Source: Opitutia bacterium UBA7876 (GTDB lineage: Bacteria; Verrucomicrobiota; Verrucomicrobiia; Opitutales; Seribacteraceae). Taken from it: a DNA stretch of 8,716 nt. The stretch spans positions 1 to 8,716 of the forward strand of contig DLRY01000019.1 of NCBI GenBank assembly GCA_002500665.1, given 5' to 3'. Under the pieces are notes generated by a model. That model did not search any database. It was not told the DNA's origin and saw only the letters and a program-made list of their open reading frames with translations. Shown in pieces: positions 6,049 through 8,716 of the stretch. The translations under genes were made by a program, and so were the position numbers. Every line of letters starts with the position of its first letter. Position 1 is the stretch's first letter.

Positions 6049-8716
6049 CTAGGGTCCGTCCTGCAGGAGCTTGTGCATGCGCGGGCGGGCTTTGCGAATT
6101 TCCTGCAGGTCGACCTTGTTCGAAGTAAGGCCATTGAGGAAGCCGTAAAAGCCGGCCACCCCATCACTCCATTCCGCTGAAACTGCGTCGATGGAAGACT
6201 CTCCCTTTTTGTTTCGAACGCCTGCCTTTGCCCCCTTGGATAGGAGGAGCTTGGCGATTTCGAACCGTCCCATCAAGGCCGCGACGTGCAAAGGGGTTCC
6301 ACCATCACGGTTCCTTGCGGTCGCGGCGGCTCCCTTTTGGAGAAGAAACCGGACGTGCTCAAGCCGGCCGTGAAAGGCGGCCGAGCTCAGGGGAAGGTCG
6401 GCGTCCTTGGACAGCGCATTGACGTCGGCGCCCGATTCCACCAGTCGCTTAAGTTCGGCGAGGTTTCCGGTATAAATAGCTACCTCAATCTTTTCCCGCA
6501 ACTGCTGTGGATCGACCTTCTTATCCGAGACGTGAAAGATGAAGTCGTTGCTGAACAAGCCGTCCTTGTTTTGCAATTGGATGAAATTCATACCCTCGGG
6601 CGGAAGATTCACCAGCTCAATCTCGACGCGTTCATTGTCGCCTAATTTCACGGAACCCTTCGTCTTCCGTCCGTTTACGATGACGGAGGCTCCCGCCTTC
6701 AAATGTCGACCGCTCACCACCATGGTCTTTTTCTGTTTGGAAAGGACGGGAAACTTCTGTGCTCCACGTTGTTTCTCTATGGGGCCTTCGGCCCAGATGC
6801 CGGGCTGCGGGTTGTCGTAATCAGCGTTCTTGCCATGCCTTCCGGTAAATGTTCCAACGAACCGGTTCGCATTCGCCAGCTCGTAAAGCTCGTCCCTTGA
6901 GAACGCTTTCCGTTTGTCCGCAGTCTCGACGTAACTCCCTCCCTTCAGGGTTGAATCGTATTGCAGGATGACGGTCCTCCCCTTCCCTTCTTCGATGATC
7001 AGCCCTTCAGCCTGCAGGACGACCGCTCCCTCGGAAGAGGATCGCTCGAGGGCATCGAGCAGATCATTGGACAGGCTGTCCTCCGTGGTTGAGGAATTGA
7101 TGGTGACTTGACGACCCAAGGAACCGGAGAATCCGGTCGAGCCTTCCAGTACCATATCCCAAACGGGATCGAACCTCGACCGCCCACCCCACGAGAACTT
7201 CCAGACCTTGCGCTCGGGAATGCCTTCCTCGGCCACCCGTCGGTAGAAGTCGAAATCTATGATGTTAAGCCGACCCTGAGGCAAAATCAGAAAACGATCG
7301 TAAGCCCCTCTCCAAGTCGGCGTGTCCATGCCCGATCCCGGAGTGTTCGTGCTGACCCAATAGGGCATGCGGTGGCAATCTCCGCAAACGTTGGGCTTGC
7401 GCTTGGTCGGGTCGTTGTCTCCAAGAATGTGGAAGAGTTCGAAGCCCTCCTCTGCCCTCGCGCTGAGCTCGTTGTCGTAGGCACGGCGCTGAGCGGGCGG
7501 ATAAGTCACTCCGAGTAGGAATTGGGAAAGGACATCCCGTTCCTTGGCTGACATCAAGCCCGCCTTACCTTCGTCATTGGTCGAATCATCCTCCTCCAGC
7601 TTCATCGTCGAAGCCAAGCCTCCGTCGACCAGATGGCGGGTGGCGCTGACCGGATCGTCCGGGTCGGAGTTCGGCTCGACCGGCTTGCGGATGCTGGCAC
7701 TGTTGATACCACCGTAGGGATCGCCCGGAATTCCGTCCCAGTGGAAGGGCGCCGTATCGCGCAGACCACGAACGGGCATGGTGGAACGGGGCATGATTTG
7801 GTTGCCCCCCGTAACGATCGGAGTCTTCAGTACCCAGAGCAATTGATCGGTATGCCCGTCCGGGTGACAACTGGCGCAGGAAAAGGACTTTGTACTTGAA
7901 AAATCGGCTTTATTAAAGGCAATCCGACCAGCCTTGAATTCGGGATGGGTGGGATCCTCCAAGGGAATCGTCCGAACCACTCGGAGGCTCTTGGGATTGG
8001 AAACGTCGAGAACGGAAACTGAGTTCTCGACCGCATTGAGGACCCAGGCCCTGGACGGCTTTCCCGCCGTGACTGGATCGAGGGCAATCCCGCGGGGAAC
8101 CGCTCCGACCTTGACCCGACCCAGCACTTTTCCGCTCTTCGCATCCATCGAAAACACCTTGTCCGAACCCGCCGCCGAAACGAAGAGTGTGGAATCGTCC
8201 CCGCTCACCTCTATGGCAAAGGGCGTTGCCAGAGCCATCCCATCCGCCGGGTTTTGCGGGGGCAGAGGCTCTAGATCGATAAACTCGGGCTTGCGGGCTT
8301 TTCCGCCCTCAAAGCGAACCCGGGTTACTCGATTGAGAAAGGCACGGTTGCCAAGCTCCTTGAGTCCGTGCTTTTTCGTTCCGGCCAGGCCGTTGGCATC
8401 ATTTCTGGCATCGGTCTGGGCAACGAAGACCGTTCCCTGGGAGTCCACCGTCATGCCGTAAAGCAAAGTACCGAGGGTATCGACGGTCTCGATGAGCTTG
8501 TCGGTCTTTGCGTCGAATACGAACAGATCCCGGTCGGGGACGCGGGGATGCTTCACGATATCGGTCACGTGCCCGAGAGACAATATGTTATTGTTGGCAA
8601 TGGAGTGTTCGTGAGCGTTGAAGGTAACGAGTTTGCCATCGATCTTGTATCCGCCCGAGAGCTGGGTCTTGTTGTTCGACTCGAAGGGAATGACGTAAAG
8701 CCTGTCGTTACGTACC
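6049..8716 (-). CDS. Multidomain di-haem cytochrome c: YVTN-type propeller, two CxxCH, IPT/TIG-like segment, ankyrin repeats (5' end missing)
   Basis: The frame is open to the right edge: reading in from 8715 gives RNDRLYVIPFESNNKTQ and continues without a stop, so the true start and any signal peptide lie outside. A TTG at 8583 would begin in mid-domain and is not credible. About 888 residues are visible. The first 265 carry YVTN/NHL-like propeller strands (RDLFVFDAKTDKLIETVDT, SGKVLGRVKVG, ENSVSVLDV). Next come two c-type haem sites, CASCH (visible residues 280-284) and CGDCH (444-448), each followed by a motif typical of the di-haem peroxidase/MauG-like group (MPVRGLRDTAPFHWDG; MDTPTWRG). 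A middle region has no assignable fold. Residues about 662-730 look like an IPT/TIG domain and 737-845 are ankyrin repeats. A periplasmic electron-transfer or oxidising role is likely; the reaction is unknown. Maturation needs the cytochrome c biogenesis system, which is not encoded here. Confidence 0.87.
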   Translation of the reverse strand, partial: VRNDRLYVIPFESNNKTQLSGGYKIDGKLVTFNAHEHSIANNNILSLGHVTDIVKHPRVPDRDLFVFDAKTDKLIETVDTLGTLLYGMTVDSQGTVFVAQTDARNDANGLAGTKKHGLKELGNRAFLNRVTRVRFEGGKARKPEFIDLEPLPPQNPADGMALATPFAIEVSGDDSTLFVSAAGSDKVFSMDAKSGKVLGRVKVGAVPRGIALDPVTAGKPSRAWVLNAVENSVSVLDVSNPKSLRVVRTIPLEDPTHPEFKAGRIAFNKADFSSTKSFSCASCHPDGHTDQLLWVLKTPIVTGGNQIMPRSTMPVRGLRDTAPFHWDGIPGDPYGGINSASIRKPVEPNSDPDDPVSATRHLVDGGLASTMKLEEDDSTNDEGKAGLMSAKERDVLSQFLLGVTYPPAQRRAYDNELSARAEEGFELFHILGDNDPTKRKPNVCGDCHRMPYWVSTNTPGSGMDTPTWRGAYDRFLILPQGRLNIIDFDFYRRVAEEGIPERKVWKFSWGGRSRFDPVWDMVLEGSTGFSGSLGRQVTINSSTTEDSLSNDLLDALERSSSEGAVVLQAEGLIIEEGKGRTVILQYDSTLKGGSYVETADKRKAFSRDELYELANANRFVGTFTGRHGKNADYDNPQPGIWAEGPIEKQRGAQKFPVLSKQKKTMVVSGRHLKAGASVIVNGRKTKGSVKLGDNERVEIELVNLPPEGMNFIQLQNKDGLFSNDFIFHVSDKKVDPQQLREKIEVAIYTGNLAELKRLVESGADVNALSKDADLPLSSAAFHGRLEHVRFLLQKGAAATARNRDGGTPLHVAALMGRFEIAKLLLSKGAKAGVRNKKGESSIDAVSAEWSDGVAGFYGFLNGLTSNKVDLQEIRKARPRMHKLLQDGP
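6181..6507 (-). repeat. Ankyrin repeats at the C-terminus of the cytochrome protein (about 3 units)
   Basis: Three successive units of about 33 residues show the ankyrin consensus: AIYTGNLAELKRLVESGADV, then LPLSSAAFHGRLEHVRFLLQ plus KGA, then GGTPLHVAALMGRFEIAKLL plus SKGA, ending in a partial capping unit KKGESSIDAV. The third unit, with its TPLHVAA core, is the closest to consensus. Ankyrin repeats bind proteins, so this end may dock the cytochrome to a partner. They are a protein-level repeat only; I saw no obvious DNA-level identity between units. Confidence 0.88.
6526..6732 (-). other. IPT/TIG-like beta-sandwich segment of the cytochrome protein
   Basis: The segment reads KKTMVVSGRHLKAGASVIVNG, then a short K/G-rich turn, then VEIELVNLPPEGMNFIQLQN and LFSNDFIFHV. 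The order G-x-x-L-xxG-xxVxVNG, then a polar strand, then LPxG...V.N.DG..S shows the usual IPT/TIG pattern. Such domains are adhesive or spacer modules in extracellular proteins. The call is from pattern only. Confidence 0.55.
7372..7386 (-). other. c-type haem attachment site 2 (CGDCH)
   Basis: The minus strand reads TGC GGA GAT TGC CAC, giving C-G-D-C-H in frame. It lies 164 residues after site 1, a spacing consistent with two separate cytochrome c folds as in di-haem peroxidase-like proteins. Met in SGMDTPTWRG, about 15 residues later, could be its distal ligand. Confidence 0.9.
7864..7878 (-). other. c-type haem attachment site 1 (CASCH)
   Basis: The minus strand reads TGC GCC AGT TGT CAC, giving C-A-S-C-H in frame with the cytochrome gene. 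The two Cys would bind haem covalently and the His would be the proximal iron ligand. Met in MPVRGL, about 30 residues later, is a candidate distal ligand, by inference only. Confidence 0.9.

Noticed and set aside
8581..8583. TTG as the start codon of the cytochrome gene.
   Set aside because: The frame stays open for 44 more codons to the window edge and the upstream translation continues the same propeller-like sequence, so the gene simply starts outside the window.

Overview
The window is an entirely minus-strand gene train, read from its right edge to its left edge. It shows three complete genes and two that run off the ends. All appear to act outside the cytoplasm: three show N-terminal export signals, one carries two c-type haem motifs, and one begins as a small membrane protein. 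Base composition is moderate (a little above half GC by eye) and Shine-Dalgarno sequences are weak or absent. A formylglycine sulfatase, a PQQ-like propeller, a secreted hydrolase with HEAT-like repeats, a PD40/TolB-like propeller and a propeller/cytochrome protein together suggest the Planctomycetota-Verrucomicrobiota (PVC) group, most likely a marine or sediment member. That assignment rests on gene content only, with no phylogenetic marker in the window.

Layout in transcription order: (1) >8716-6049, a 5'-truncated multidomain protein with a YVTN-type propeller, a di-haem cytochrome c region with two CxxCH motifs, an IPT/TIG-like segment and C-terminal ankyrin repeats. (2) A 125-bp spacer. 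(3) 5923-4928, an exported PD40/TolB-like beta-propeller. (4) 4880 (or 4904)-3261, an exported alpha/beta-hydrolase of feruloyl-esterase/PHB-depolymerase type fused to HEAT-like repeats. (5) 3240-130, a 1036-residue in-frame fusion of a type I sulfatase with a complete PQQ-like propeller. (6) 116-<1, the start of a small membrane protein that resembles DUF6868, which I found by translating the left edge.

Gaps from gene 3 onward are only about 13-47 bp, so genes 3-6 could form one transcript. Gene 1 is separated by the only gap large enough for a promoter. A reasonable inference is an envelope or periplasmic locus for attacking a sulfated and possibly esterified substrate: the sulfatase removes sulfate and the hydrolase cleaves an ester. 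The propellers would act as binding or scaffold modules and the cytochrome might handle electrons. The substrate cannot be read from the sequence.

The least ordinary points are the seamless sulfatase/PQQ-propeller fusion, the propeller-dihaem-IPT-ankyrin architecture, and the hydrolase-HEAT fusion. Nothing indicates a mobile element, CRISPR array, tRNA or rRNA.
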